A stretch of 64,000 nucleotides of DNA from Legionella jordanis (GCF_900637635.1 NZ_LR134383.1:3044001-3108000); one strand, 5' to 3'. Shown: positions 48,936-58,632, counted from the first letter of the stretch. Program-made: numbers and translations. The notes: generated by a model not told the origin, from the letters alone.

Positions 48936-49439
48936 ATGTTTGTGGTTGCCATTTGCGGTCCCTTAGAATCAAATGTAAAACAGTTTGCCCTTGAGTTACG
49001 GAAACGAATTTCGCTTCCCGTAACCATGATTTATGAGCAAGATTCACCTGAGAGCCACGCGGAAATACTTGCTGATCTTGCACGTGCAGAAGGTTTGGTT
49101 TTACTGGTCGGCCATCGCTTGTTCCTTAACGACCGGCTTGAACACTTATCTGGCCATGAATTTAAAATCAAAATTTTCTTTGAAACGGATCCTGAGACTT
49201 GCCTTATCAATTTAATGAAAAGAAAAAAAGACGATGATGCGACGGCTACAATTAAGTTGTACGAAACCATCCTTAAACCCTTAAATGAGCAAATCAATGC
49301 CAGTAGAAAAATGGCTCACATCATCATTCCAAAGAGTGATGATTACTCAGCTTCTTTTGATCTGCTGTGCTCAAGCCTAAACGATAAAAAATATCTGGGT
49401 TTGGAGTTTGGCGTATCCAAAGAACCGAGGTTTTTTTAA
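48936..49439 (+). CDS. Uridine kinase-like protein with degenerate P-loop
   Basis: 167 residues, AAGGA upstream of ATG 48936. The order of segments follows uridine kinase: N-terminal strand and loop (VVAICGPLESNVKQFALELR), a GHRLFLNDRLEHL block, IKIFFETDPETCLINLMKRK, and the KPLNEQINASRKMAHIIIPK region. The P-loop GxxxxGK(S/T) is absent, so ATP binding of the normal type is unlikely and the protein may be non-catalytic or altered. It precedes an unknown gene by only 8 bases, so the pair is probably an operon. Confidence 0.6.
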   Translation: MFVVAICGPLESNVKQFALELRKRISLPVTMIYEQDSPESHAEILADLARAEGLVLLVGHRLFLNDRLEHLSGHEFKIKIFFETDPETCLINLMKRKKDDDATATIKLYETILKPLNEQINASRKMAHIIIPKSDDYSASFDLLCSSLNDKKYLGLEFGVSKEPRFF

Positions 49440-49447
49440 GCCAAATC

Positions 49448-49957
49448 ATGACTGCAGCAACTGAAGAACCAGTAATCATTGAAACATTAATCTTAGTGGC
49501 AATTTGGGACAGTCCCAGTATTTTCCAGGGTTGCTTTCACCTTGCTACTGCTTCGCAGGAGAAGCAAAGCCTTGTGTTTTTCCGTTGCGAGTGCGCACTT
49601 GGGGAGGCAGCCATCCTCGATGACGATTTTAGTGAAGAATACTACCAATTTACGCAGCTTTACCGGGACAAGCAACAGCTTGATTTAGCTTATTGGAGAC
49701 AGGAAAAACCAGATAGTCTGTATATTTTAAAATATGCTTTGCACTTAAGCCTTAAACAAATGCTAAGACATAACAACTGGAATTTAAAGTATACCGATGA
49801 GATAGCCCTTTCTCGTATCGAGCAATCAATTAAAACCATCCTGCATGCAGAATCCTTCCTAAAGGCAGCGGAACACCTTGGCTTTGCAGTAGCAATCCCA
49901 TTTATTGCGCATGAAAACGACAGCCAACAAGCTATTGATGCTCTATTGACTCTCTAG
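49448..49957 (+). CDS. Hypothetical protein
   Basis: 169 residues from ATG 49448, 8 bases downstream of the uridine kinase-like gene. Soluble, mixed helix and strand, with an acidic EEYYQF / DDDF region and two Cys (RCECAL). I recognise no family. Its close spacing to the previous gene suggests a shared transcript and perhaps a shared process. No signal peptide or membrane segment. Confidence 0.6.
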   Translation: MTAATEEPVIIETLILVAIWDSPSIFQGCFHLATASQEKQSLVFFRCECALGEAAILDDDFSEEYYQFTQLYRDKQQLDLAYWRQEKPDSLYILKYALHLSLKQMLRHNNWNLKYTDEIALSRIEQSIKTILHAESFLKAAEHLGFAVAIPFIAHENDSQQAIDALLTL

Positions 49958-50036
49958 TAAAAAATCCGTTTTAAACCGTTTCAAATTAAATTTTTATGTG
50001 CTAATTTCCGCAGCTTTATTCCCTTAAGTGATTGAT

Positions 50037-50369
50037 ATGAAACCTAAACTTATTGCTTTGTTGATGGCATTACCTGTAATGGCTTCTGCTGGCTTACATG
50101 CCAATTTAAATTTTAAAAAAACATTTTGCGGCAATGAAGATTTTCTGGGCAATGCCGGGGCTAAACGACCGCATTTGCATTGTGGAACATCATTTATCTC
50201 TTACAAAAAACAAACCGGTGACCACTCCAACATTTCAGAACCAGGAAATTGCGTCCGCACCAATGCCGTGTTCGATCACATTAAAGCCAACATCAATTCA
50301 TTTGAGAATTATTCGGCCATTTATAATGCTTTAGTGCTCTACCACCAAGCCGGTTGCCCCAATCAGTAG
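50037..50369 (+). CDS. Small exported cysteine-containing protein
   Basis: 110 residues from ATG 50037 (a GTG three codons earlier is less likely). A signal peptide at 1-19 (MKPKLIALLMALPVMASAG) leads to a mature protein of ~90 residues with four Cys (in FCGN, HCGTS, NCVRT and GCPNQ), probably forming two disulfides in the periplasm or outside the cell. No family recognised. It is convergent with the glutathione transferase gene, 16 bases away. Confidence 0.65.
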   Translation: MKPKLIALLMALPVMASAGLHANLNFKKTFCGNEDFLGNAGAKRPHLHCGTSFISYKKQTGDHSNISEPGNCVRTNAVFDHIKANINSFENYSAIYNALVLYHQAGCPNQ

Positions 50370-50385
50370 CGAACTTCAGAACATC

Positions 50386-51087
50386 CTATTGGGCTGGTGA
50401 AGCAAGCTGGGAATCCTCAAACCCCTGAGCTTTCCTAGCCTCAGCCCTTTGTACTTCTTTGTGCAGGTCCTGCGTGCAAAAAAGGACACTTGGTCTTTGG
50501 AAATGCAGCTTAAGGTAGCTGGATAAGCAGGGCCATTTTCCTTCAGGCAAAGAGAACCCGGCTGCATGCATGTTCAAAAAAATTGAAACCACGGCCACAT
50601 CCGCAATACTAAATTCATGGCCTACAAGATGCCGCTTATCAATGAGCTGCCTTTCCAAATAATCCGCAACTGGGGGTAATTGCTGCATTAATGCCCGCTG
50701 AATGGATTGCTCGTCCGGAACCCGGTTTCGGTAGAGAGGCACTAAAACGGCTTGATAATAGCAAGGTGCTATGGCTTGAAATAGGGCTGTATCTGCAAAC
50801 TCTTCATACCAAAGGGCTTTTGCCAACTCCTCAGCTGTTTTGGGATAAAAAGGGGGGGCAGGATACTTCGCTTCGATATAGCTGCAAATGGCTGAAGAAT
50901 CCGCCACGGTGAAATCACCGTCTCTAAATACTGGAATTTTGCCAAGGGGGCTGATGCTTTTAAACTCTGCAGAAGTCTCAAGCATCGGATTAACCGGGTC
51001 AACCACAAAACCAACCCCTTTTTCTTCCAGTAAAATTGCCACTTTGCGTACAAAAACAGAGGCTGGTGCACCGTATAAAACTCTCAT
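50386..51087 (-). CDS. Glutathione S-transferase family protein
   Basis: 233 residues from ATG 51087. The N-terminal thioredoxin-like domain has SVFVRKVAILLEEKGV and the glutathione-binding PLGKIPVF (cis-Pro) and DSSAICSYIE segments. The C-terminal helical domain contains LVGHEFSIADVAVVSIF, the N-capping box/hydrophobic staple typical of GSTs. The first helix has Ser in place of a stringent-starvation-type residue. The substrate is unknown; detoxification is the default expectation. Confidence 0.9.
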   Translation of the reverse strand: MRVLYGAPASVFVRKVAILLEEKGVGFVVDPVNPMLETSAEFKSISPLGKIPVFRDGDFTVADSSAICSYIEAKYPAPPFYPKTAEELAKALWYEEFADTALFQAIAPCYYQAVLVPLYRNRVPDEQSIQRALMQQLPPVADYLERQLIDKRHLVGHEFSIADVAVVSIFLNMHAAGFSLPEGKWPCLSSYLKLHFQRPSVLFCTQDLHKEVQRAEARKAQGFEDSQLASPAQ

Positions 51088-51217
51088 TCTTACTTCACCG
51101 ACCAAGCTATTGAGAAAAAATCATCTTCACTAAAACAAAGTTGGGTAATACTACCCATTCAAGGAAATTGATGAGGATTATAGAATGCAAAGAGTTTAAA
51201 CATTTTTAATTCCATTT

Positions 51218-52501
51218 ATGCTTTCTGAAAGAAAAACATACGTCATCAATAATTTATTAGCGACTGAAAACACCTACAAATTCCTGCCAGTCATAGCTTA
51301 TATTGCCTTCAAAATGCTGGCAAAGGAAAAGCTGCAAAAAGATACTCTTGGAGAGATTTATCTTCCCTTAAAGGATTTTTTCAATTTCAGTGTGGAGATA
51401 TTACCGGAAATTGTTTTGCAGACCAAAATTTTCCCCGATAAAACGTCTTGCGAAGAAAACCGGTTCAGGGCAAATAAAAGAAAATGCTTTGAAGCGCGGC
51501 TTCGCTTACTAGAAGGGCAGGGTTTAATCAGGAAAGCCAATACCCAAGACAATAATTATATTTCCTTTCGTATTGTAGATTTACAAGCATTCTACAATTT
51601 CGCGCAAAAAAATGCGCAAAATATGTTGTCTGACTTCGGCATAGAAAATGATCTTTTGCCCTTAGAGCAGTATATGGATTTGACCAAGAATTTAAAAGTT
51701 TGCCTGATTAAAAACCAAGGAAGCAAACGCCGAGAATCCGAACTTAATGCAGTCAATAATACCAACAACCCAGTAACCCCTCTAAAACGGATTGCCATTG
51801 AGAGCACCCCTTCTGTAACCTTGGTCAATGACAGCAGGCTGAGTACAGAAAAACAGTCCCCTGCAACATCAAAAATCTCTTATGGCAATATAAATAATCT
51901 TCTGAACAACAATAATGCTCCAGTTGCAGAAGCCGATTTGAGCACATGGTATGGCGAGGCCGCGACCCAGTCTCCCCCTATGCAACATACAAACCTGCCG
52001 AGTTCCGATGTGAATCTCGAAATTGTCCGGCTTAAATTAGACATCCAAGCCTTGTGGAAAATTGCCACAGAACAACAAGCAAGAATGGAAGCTTCAGACT
52101 ATCACATCGATGGGCAAAGGAATGAAATCGTCCGCTTAAAGCAGTGCATTGAGCAACTGAATACAAAAATAGAGGCTTCAGAATTGCAAATTGCGCAGCA
52201 AAAAATCGCAATCGCGGGTTTAATCCAAAGCATTGCCGGGCAAAAAACAAGTAAAGAGCAAGCACCCCATTATGCGGGCCAACAGAGGGAGGTTGTGAAC
52301 CACCTGATTCAACGCAGTGATGAAGCGGTGACCCCAAGTCCAACTGACCGGACAATGCTCCCAATTAGGCCCATTCCCCAGAAGCCATATACTCAGTTTG
52401 CCCAAAGCCTTAGCAAGTGGGGGATTTTAGCCAGGGCAACTGAGGACAAACCTAGTGTTCCAGACAATAAGGGCAGTCTTGGAAAAACTAACCCTCAATA
52501 G
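51218..52501 (+). CDS. Unknown protein with coiled coil
   Basis: 427 residues. The N-terminal ~135 residues look like a folded helical domain, with a winged-helix-like RLRLLEGQGLIRKA followed by a strand YISFRIVDL. Then comes a long low-complexity Asn/Ser/Thr/Pro linker (about 165-265), a ~75-residue coiled coil (LEIVRLKLDIQALWKIATEQ, then a run repeating Gln/Glu and Ile) and a Pro-rich tail. A DNA-binding domain linked to a coiled coil is one reading. No family recognised. A candidate terminator follows. Confidence 0.55.
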   Translation: MLSERKTYVINNLLATENTYKFLPVIAYIAFKMLAKEKLQKDTLGEIYLPLKDFFNFSVEILPEIVLQTKIFPDKTSCEENRFRANKRKCFEARLRLLEGQGLIRKANTQDNNYISFRIVDLQAFYNFAQKNAQNMLSDFGIENDLLPLEQYMDLTKNLKVCLIKNQGSKRRESELNAVNNTNNPVTPLKRIAIESTPSVTLVNDSRLSTEKQSPATSKISYGNINNLLNNNNAPVAEADLSTWYGEAATQSPPMQHTNLPSSDVNLEIVRLKLDIQALWKIATEQQARMEASDYHIDGQRNEIVRLKQCIEQLNTKIEASELQIAQQKIAIAGLIQSIAGQKTSKEQAPHYAGQQREVVNHLIQRSDEAVTPSPTDRTMLPIRPIPQKPYTQFAQSLSKWGILARATEDKPSVPDNKGSLGKTNPQ

Positions 52502-52520
52502 AAAATTGATTTGAGATTGA

Positions 52521-52566
52521 GCCGGCTTATTGAATTGATGAGCTGGCCTATCTTTCTTTTTTTAAA
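52521..52566 (+). terminator. Terminator between convergent genes
   Basis: GCCGGCTTA pairs with TGAGCTGGC (two wobble pairs) over a 9-base loop, followed by CTATCTTTC and seven T. It ends the rightward transcript and overlaps the last codons of the leftward permease gene. Confidence 0.5.
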
Positions 52567-53930
52567 TTAAGATGGCTGTAATATCGACTGTAAACCCAGT
52601 AAATTATCAAACCGAAAGCCATCCAAATCCCGAAGCGCAACATTGTCACCCACGGTAAATTGAACAATAAATAAGCGCAACTTAAAACGCCCAAGATAGG
52701 CACGATAGGCATTAAGGGGGTTTTAAAAGGACGTTCAATGTCAGGGCGGGTATAACGTAGGATCAGTACGCCTAGACAAACCACGATGAAGGCAAACAAT
52801 GTACCCACATTCACCAACTGCGCAAGCTCATCGATTGGGACCAATCCTGCCGTTAAAGACATGACAATGCCACACAGTACAATAATACGGATGGGAGTGC
52901 GTGTGTAGGAGTTGGTTACGAAAAAAAATGGAGGAAGCAAACCGTCTCGCGCCATGGCCAGAAACACACGCGTTAAACCGTAATAAAGCACCAGCATCAC
53001 CGTCGTTAAGCCGGCAACAGCACCCACTCCTATCAGACCGGCAACAAAGCGATGTCCTAGCATGAGAAGCGTATGGCTGATGGGTGAAGCCACATTCAAA
53101 CTTGAATAGTGAGCAATGCCCGTTAGTAAGCCAGAAACAATGATGTATAACACCGTGCAAATTAGCAGGGAACCAATTATGCCAATGGGTAAATCTCGTT
53201 GTGGATTAATGGCCTCTTCAGCGGTTGTCGACACCGCATCAAAGCCTATGTAGGCAAAAAAGATGAGTGAGGCGCCTTCCACGACGCCTTGCCAGCCAAA
53301 GGGCATAAACGGAAACCAATTTTCCGGTTTAACGTCGGTAATGGCGACCACGATAAATAACACAATGACAAGAAGTTTGATTATGACCATGAGGTTATTA
53401 AAGCGGGAACTGAATTTAACCCCTAAACTTAAAAGAATCCCCAGCAGCACAATGATCGTAAAAGCCGCTAAATTGAATATACCCCCGTTTCCAGGGCCAA
53501 ATATAAAATCTTTGGGTAAACCAAGATGAATGGCTTTTAAAAAATCATTAAAGTAACCACTCCAGCCTACTGAAACTGCAGAAACAGAAATAGAGTATTC
53601 TAAAAGCAAATCCCATCCGACAATCCAGGCAATGATTTCACCAAAGCCAACATAGGCGTATCCATAAGCACTACCACAACCGCCTACCGCAGCAGCCAAC
53701 TCGGCATAAGATAAGGCAGCGAACGCGCAGGCAAAACCTGCGATGACGTAAGACAGGATGATGGCAGGACCTGCCTGAGTGGCAGCGACAATACCGGTCA
53801 GGACGAAAATCCCTGCTCCAATGATGGCTCCCACACCTAAAAAAATTAAGTCCAGCGCAGAGAGAACTTGTAATAAATCAGGATTTATTGCTTGCATCTC
53901 AGCCACGGCTTTTTTGCGAAACAAGTCCAT
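52548..53930 (-). CDS. APC-family amino acid permease
   Basis: 460 residues, about 12 membrane segments. The N-terminal GVGAIIGAGIFVLTGIVAA is the APC superfamily signature, in which the unwound first helix binds the substrate, and LIFFAYIGFDAVSTTAEEAINPQRDLPIGI is typical of the cationic amino acid transporter branch. The substrate is probably a basic or neutral amino acid. It stands alone between convergent and divergent neighbours. Confidence 0.93.
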   Translation of the reverse strand: MDLFRKKAVAEMQAINPDLLQVLSALDLIFLGVGAIIGAGIFVLTGIVAATQAGPAIILSYVIAGFACAFAALSYAELAAAVGGCGSAYGYAYVGFGEIIAWIVGWDLLLEYSISVSAVSVGWSGYFNDFLKAIHLGLPKDFIFGPGNGGIFNLAAFTIIVLLGILLSLGVKFSSRFNNLMVIIKLLVIVLFIVVAITDVKPENWFPFMPFGWQGVVEGASLIFFAYIGFDAVSTTAEEAINPQRDLPIGIIGSLLICTVLYIIVSGLLTGIAHYSSLNVASPISHTLLMLGHRFVAGLIGVGAVAGLTTVMLVLYYGLTRVFLAMARDGLLPPFFFVTNSYTRTPIRIIVLCGIVMSLTAGLVPIDELAQLVNVGTLFAFIVVCLGVLILRYTRPDIERPFKTPLMPIVPILGVLSCAYLLFNLPWVTMLRFGIWMAFGLIIYWVYSRYYSHLNLKKER

Positions 53931-54054
53931 GATAGTATGCTCTCAAAATAGATGAATTAGTCTAAGTGCTAGCCTTATCATCGTTAGTAAAAAGACCTAT
54001 TAAGCCTTATTTCTGCATGAAACATGCCAGGCTTTTTTCAGCAATCTATCACTG

Positions 54055-54624
54055 ATGAAAACATTTTTTATTTATTTAATTTTCCTGCTTGGCCTGCATT
54101 CTGCAGGGGCTGGGCAATATTCAGAGAGCTGTTCAAAATGGCCTTCCTGGTTTCAAGGCATTTGCCGTCGTTCCCATCAGATTTGGAATGAGGGGAATAA
54201 TGAACTGTATGTGACTGGCTATGCTTGGCACAATCGCTACACCTACCCCAAACATAAACTGGACAGCTATAATGAACTGGCTTTTGGTGGAGGCTTAGGC
54301 AAGGGATTTTATGATGAGGATGGGGATTGGCATGGAGTTTTTGCCATTGCTTTTCTAGATTCCCATAAGAATATTGAACCAGCTGTCGGCTATGCCTTCC
54401 TTAAGGTTGCCCACCTAGGTCAAAACACGCGCTTAGGTGCCGGTTACACCGTTTTAGTCACCCAGCGTCCCGATATCTTTCATGGCATCCCCTTTCCAGG
54501 TTTGCTCCCCTGGTTGTCATTTAACTATGGTCATTTAAGTCTGCTAGGAACCTATATACCTGGAGCAAAAGGAGCAGGAAATGTGGTATTTATCCTCGGA
54601 AAATGGACCTTTGATTCGCTCTAG
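54055..54624 (+). CDS. pagP: Lipid A palmitoyltransferase PagP (Rcp type)
   Basis: 189 residues with a signal peptide (first ~19). PagP is an eight-strand outer-membrane barrel that moves palmitate from phospholipid to lipid A. The catalytic residues are visible: His59 in YAWHNRYTYP, and Asp102-Ser103 in FLDSHKN. The family ending HLSLLGTYIPG, then the final strand GNVVFILGKWTF, is intact. In Legionella this enzyme (Rcp) gives resistance to cationic peptides. It is likely regulated on its own: it has 124 bases upstream and a 105-base gap downstream. Confidence 0.93.
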   Translation: MKTFFIYLIFLLGLHSAGAGQYSESCSKWPSWFQGICRRSHQIWNEGNNELYVTGYAWHNRYTYPKHKLDSYNELAFGGGLGKGFYDEDGDWHGVFAIAFLDSHKNIEPAVGYAFLKVAHLGQNTRLGAGYTVLVTQRPDIFHGIPFPGLLPWLSFNYGHLSLLGTYIPGAKGAGNVVFILGKWTFDSL

Positions 54625-54729
54625 GGTTGTCATTCTAAGGCTCACTTATAACCCTGAAATTATCCTTGCAAGAATTACCGAGCCTTGCTAGGCTGCCAGA
54701 CTTAAACCGTTCTAACAGGGAGTATATAC

Positions 54730-55149
54730 ATGAAGTTTAAAGCCAAGTTTATTGCTTTTACTGGCGCCCTGCTTTTAGCAGGATCATCCTTTGCGGCATT
54801 TAAAGCACCTCCTGTGTGCCCCAGCGTAAGTGCGATTAAAGCCCAGGGCGTTTCCCAGGCTCAACAATTGATTGATCACCTTTACATCGATTATGAAATC
54901 CATCAGTACAATACTGAACTCAATTGGGTTTTTGCCGTGGGTCCCTTTGAAGGACAATCTGCAGAAGATGCTTTGGAAGTAGGAAATAAAGCCCTTCGTT
55001 ATCTATCCGGCAATCCAATTTCCGAACCTGATGAAGATTTTTGGGTTTGCTTATACGAGCTGGACAATGAACATTTTGCTGTGGCTCTGCAATCGGATCG
55101 CATGCCTCTACCCTACAAACTTCATAAGTATTTTACTAAAAAAGCTTAA
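54730..55149 (+). CDS. Small exported protein
   Basis: 139 residues, AGGGAG before ATG 54730. The signal peptide at 1-22 (MKFKAKFIAFTGALLLAGSS then FA) directs it to the periplasm or outside. The mature part (PPVCPSVSAIKAQGVSQAQQ, later WVFAVGPFEGQSAEDALE and DEDFWVCLYEL) has two Cys and looks like a single alpha/beta domain. It resembles short exported proteins common in Legionellaceae, but I cannot name the family with certainty. Confidence 0.65.
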   Translation: MKFKAKFIAFTGALLLAGSSFAAFKAPPVCPSVSAIKAQGVSQAQQLIDHLYIDYEIHQYNTELNWVFAVGPFEGQSAEDALEVGNKALRYLSGNPISEPDEDFWVCLYELDNEHFAVALQSDRMPLPYKLHKYFTKKA

Positions 55150-55190
55150 CCATTTGGGAGGGATCCCTCCCAATTTCCAATGAGGTTATG

Positions 55191-55754
55191 ATGCAACGCT
55201 GTCAGTGGGCTAACCGCGATCCTCTCTATGTGCTCTACCACGATCAGGAATGGGGAGTACCGCTTCGCGACCCAGGCAAATTGTTTGAAATGATTATTCT
55301 TGAAGCCATGCAGGCCGGGCTTAACTGGTTTACTGTTTTGAAAAAAAGAGAAGCGATGCGCCAGGCTTTTTTTAATTTCTCCCCTGAAAAGCTGGCAAGG
55401 CTAACGGACGAACATCTTAAACAATGGTTGAATCATGAAGGGATAATTCGCAATCGCTTAAAATTGCAATCCTTGCGGAATAATGCCCAGTGTTTTTTGA
55501 AGATTGCCGAACGCGAAAATGTCGTGGACTACCTGTGGCAATTTACTGAAGGTAAAACCATTGAAAACAAATGGCATAGTTTATCGGAAGTTCCTGCTAT
55601 TACCCCTGAATCCATCCAAATGGCCAAGCAGTTGAAAAAAGATGGTTTCTCCTTCCTCGGCCCCACCACTTGCTATGCCTTGATGCAAGCTGCCGGAATG
55701 GTGAATGACCACTTAACTTGCTGTTTCCGATGGCAAGAATTAAAAAATAAGTAA
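55191..55754 (+). CDS. tag: DNA-3-methyladenine glycosylase I
   Basis: 187 residues from ATG 55191 (the ATG one codon earlier is too close to GAGG). Tag removes 3-methyladenine from alkylated DNA in base excision repair. The N-terminal RCQWANRDPLYVLYHDQEWG is the family signature with a zinc-ligand Cys, and the partner ligands lie in the C-terminal NDHLTCCFRW. The HhH-like core (LEAMQAGLNWFTVLKKREA) is intact. Length and sequence agree with the E. coli enzyme. Confidence 0.95.
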   Translation: MQRCQWANRDPLYVLYHDQEWGVPLRDPGKLFEMIILEAMQAGLNWFTVLKKREAMRQAFFNFSPEKLARLTDEHLKQWLNHEGIIRNRLKLQSLRNNAQCFLKIAERENVVDYLWQFTEGKTIENKWHSLSEVPAITPESIQMAKQLKKDGFSFLGPTTCYALMQAAGMVNDHLTCCFRWQELKNK

Positions 55755-55888
55755 CTACGGGCAAAGATATTACTGATGAAAAAAATTTCTTGTTAATCTG
55801 GTGCCGCAATTTTATTTGGTTGATAATTTTGCTCAAGCCGCGTTCGAGCCTCCAGAGCTTGCCAACCAATCACGAGGAAATTTAGCCT

Positions 55889-57133
55889 GTGAGTTCCGTA
55901 TATCAAAAATTAAAGCCTTATGTATTTCCGGGTCTCTTATTGGCCGCGATTATTTTGGGTGGCTGTATGGGTTATTTCTTTGGTGAACAAGCCAAAGGGT
56001 TAAAACCATTAGGCGATATTTTTATTAATTTAATTTTTACGGCCATTGTACCTTTAATTTTTTTCAGCGTCTCCTCGGCCATTGTTAGGACAGGGACTCT
56101 TTCAAAACTTGGAAAAATGCTATTTTATATGATGTCGGTATTTCTGTTTACCGGAATCATTGCCGCATTTTACATGCTTGTCGTTGTTGAACTTTTTCCT
56201 CCTGCACAGAAGGTCAGTGTGTTGCTTGCAAAACCGGCTAATCTTGCACCCAATCATTTAAGTGAGCAAATTGTTGGGATTTTTTCCGTCTCTGATCTGA
56301 GCCAATTGCTGTCACCGGAACATATCCTGCCTCTGATTATTTTTTCTATTCTGCTTGGGCTTTCCATTTTGGGGGTAGGTGAAAAAGGGCGGCCTTTTGC
56401 TAATTTCCTGCAGGCTGGTGAAGCCATTTTCATGCGTTTTTTTTCCCTCATCATGTGGTATGCCCCCATTGGTTTTTTTGCCTATTTTGCAGTGATGCTC
56501 AGCGACATTGGGCCAAAACTTATTGAAAGTTATTTGCGAATTTTTCTAATCTACTATGCAGCAGCTATCATTTATTTTGTTGCAGCATTTACTGTCTATG
56601 CCTATTTGGCTGCGCAAGCAAAAGGGGTTAAATTGTTCTGGCGGAATGTGTTTCTTCCGCTGGCAACGTCCATTGCAACATGCAGCAGTGCTGCGAGTAT
56701 CCCCGCTAATTTGGCTGCTACTCGCAGCATGCGGGTTTCTCCTGAAGTTTATGAAACGGTAATTCCCATGGGCGCCATGATTCATAAAGACGGTTCAGTT
56801 CTTGGCGCTGTCGTTAAGATTGCTTTTTTGTTTGGCTTGTTTCATCTTGATTTTAGTGGGGTTTCGGTCATATTGACGGCTGTGCTCATTTCTTTGCTGG
56901 TCGGCACCGTAATGGGCGCCATTCCAAGTGGAGGCATGCTTGGCGAACTGTTAATCCTCAGCGTCTACGGTTTCCCGCCCAGTGTTTTACTGGCTGTGGC
57001 CACGATAAGCATCTTAATTGACCCATTGGCCACCATGCTCAATGTAACCGGCGATGCCGTGAGCAGTATGATGGTTGCACGCCTGCTTAAAGGTAAAAGT
57101 TGGTTTGCCCCTGCCGAAAGCAAGGGGCTTTGA
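55889..57133 (+). CDS. Dicarboxylate/amino acid:cation symporter (DAACS)
   Basis: 414 residues, GTG start at 55889 with GAGGAAA upstream. It belongs to the GltP/DctA family, which brings in glutamate, aspartate or C4-dicarboxylates with H+ or Na+. The hallmark segments are the SSAASIPANL re-entrant hairpin (the family serine-rich motif), PMGAMIHKDGSVLGAVVKIAF, GAIPSGGMLGELL, and NVTGDAVSSMMVARLLKG near the end. The serine-rich motif is slightly altered. The substrate is undetermined. Confidence 0.92.
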   Translation: MSSVYQKLKPYVFPGLLLAAIILGGCMGYFFGEQAKGLKPLGDIFINLIFTAIVPLIFFSVSSAIVRTGTLSKLGKMLFYMMSVFLFTGIIAAFYMLVVVELFPPAQKVSVLLAKPANLAPNHLSEQIVGIFSVSDLSQLLSPEHILPLIIFSILLGLSILGVGEKGRPFANFLQAGEAIFMRFFSLIMWYAPIGFFAYFAVMLSDIGPKLIESYLRIFLIYYAAAIIYFVAAFTVYAYLAAQAKGVKLFWRNVFLPLATSIATCSSAASIPANLAATRSMRVSPEVYETVIPMGAMIHKDGSVLGAVVKIAFLFGLFHLDFSGVSVILTAVLISLLVGTVMGAIPSGGMLGELLILSVYGFPPSVLLAVATISILIDPLATMLNVTGDAVSSMMVARLLKGKSWFAPAESKGL

Positions 57134-57139
57134 AATCCA

Positions 57140-58552
57140 TTATTGTGGTTCAACTTCATAAACATTGGCAAACCACTGATTTATCCCTTCAACTAAAGTT
57201 GGGTGGGCGAACATCAGATCCCTTAATTTTTGGTAAGGTATATCCAACTCCATGGCCAATTGAATTACAGCCAAAATTTCACCGGCTTCGGCACAAAGAA
57301 TTGACACACCAAGGATTTGATCCGTTTTGGCATCAATCACCGCTTTTAACAAACCGGCTGTTTCCCCCTGAGTTTTGGCCCGGGGAATCACCGCCGCTGG
57401 AATTTTGGCAACTTTTATCGGACGACCCTGGGCACGCGCCTGAGCCTCAGTTATACCAATGCGCGCCAGTTCCGGATCAAGGAACACAGTATAGGGTACC
57501 AATCGGCCTTCTGAGGAGAGTTTGTGGTTTGGATGGTCTAAATTGTGTTTTAACAAACGATAATCATCCAAAGACAAATGTGTAAATTGTGGTCCGGCTT
57601 TGACATCTCCGATAGCCCAAATGCCTTCTGCCGTTGTTTCAAGAAATTCATTTACTTTAACAAACCCACGCTCATCCATCTCCACGTCAGTTTTATCCAA
57701 GTTCAATCCCCTGGTATTGGGAACACGTCCGACCGCAACTAATACGTGGCTGCCCTCTATGATTTTGGTTTGCCCATGCTGGGTTACCTCAATGGCTATG
57801 CCTTGGCCTTTCTGGTATACGCGTTTAATGCTGCTGTTGATGGCAAAGCCTATGCCTTCCTTCTGCAAAAGCTCAAGCACTTCTTCGGCAATATCCTTGT
57901 CTTCGCGGCTAAGAAACTGAGGAGCGGCTTCAATGACCGTTACCTCTGCACCAAATCGGCGAAATATTTGGGCAAACTCAAGGCCAATGTAGCCGCCGCC
58001 AATAATGAGCAAGTGCTCTGGGACGCGGTCTAAATTCATTAGGCTGTCATTGCACAGGTAATTGACCTCCTCAATACCTGGAATGGCGGGAATAAATGGC
58101 AAAGCGCCAGTATTGATAAAAATTTTCTCAGCGCTGATGTGCAGTTGCTGTAGCCCTTCTCTTGGGCTACTCAATTCAACTTCAAGGGTTTTGTGCTCAA
58201 TAAAGTGAGCCCGCCCAAGAATCAAATCCATCCCAGAGTCGATGAACTGCTTTAAATTGGCTTCCCGCATGCCTTTTACTATCTTGTCTTTACGAGCGCG
58301 TACGGCTTTGAAATCCACCTTATCCAGACTGGCTTGCAAACCATAGTCTGAAGCTTGGCGGCAGTAGTGGGCAATTTTTGCGGATTGCACGAGGGCTTTT
58401 GTGGGAATGCAAGCCACATTAATGCAAGTTCCACCAATTTGGTTGTCTTCAACCATGGCTATTTTTTGGCCTCTTTTGGCCAGATCCATCGCCAGTGTTT
58501 TACCTCCCTTGCCTCCCCCTAAAATGATCGCATCGTAGTGTTGAACCGCCAT
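57140..58552 (-). CDS. FAD-dependent pyridine nucleotide-disulfide oxidoreductase
   Basis: 470 residues. N-terminal FAD site AIILGGGKGGKTLAMDLAKRG, redox-active disulfide GGTCINVACIPTK (Cys43/Cys48), NAD(P) site LLIIGGGYIGLEFAQIFRRF, second FAD contact GIWAIGDV, and C-terminal HPTLVEGIN with the catalytic His. This makes it a dihydrolipoamide dehydrogenase/mercuric reductase relative. With no heavy-metal domain, no terminal Cys pair and no dehydrogenase complex genes nearby, the RclA-like (reactive chlorine or copper-linked) branch is one candidate. Confidence 0.92.
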   Translation of the reverse strand: MAVQHYDAIILGGGKGGKTLAMDLAKRGQKIAMVEDNQIGGTCINVACIPTKALVQSAKIAHYCRQASDYGLQASLDKVDFKAVRARKDKIVKGMREANLKQFIDSGMDLILGRAHFIEHKTLEVELSSPREGLQQLHISAEKIFINTGALPFIPAIPGIEEVNYLCNDSLMNLDRVPEHLLIIGGGYIGLEFAQIFRRFGAEVTVIEAAPQFLSREDKDIAEEVLELLQKEGIGFAINSSIKRVYQKGQGIAIEVTQHGQTKIIEGSHVLVAVGRVPNTRGLNLDKTDVEMDERGFVKVNEFLETTAEGIWAIGDVKAGPQFTHLSLDDYRLLKHNLDHPNHKLSSEGRLVPYTVFLDPELARIGITEAQARAQGRPIKVAKIPAAVIPRAKTQGETAGLLKAVIDAKTDQILGVSILCAEAGEILAVIQLAMELDIPYQKLRDLMFAHPTLVEGINQWFANVYEVEPQ

Positions 58553-58632
58553 TGTAAATCTCCCTTACTTTCGGCAAAAATAGAGTTTAACTATAGTTCA
58601 GTTGACTTTTCATCGTCAAAATAATTCAGGTT

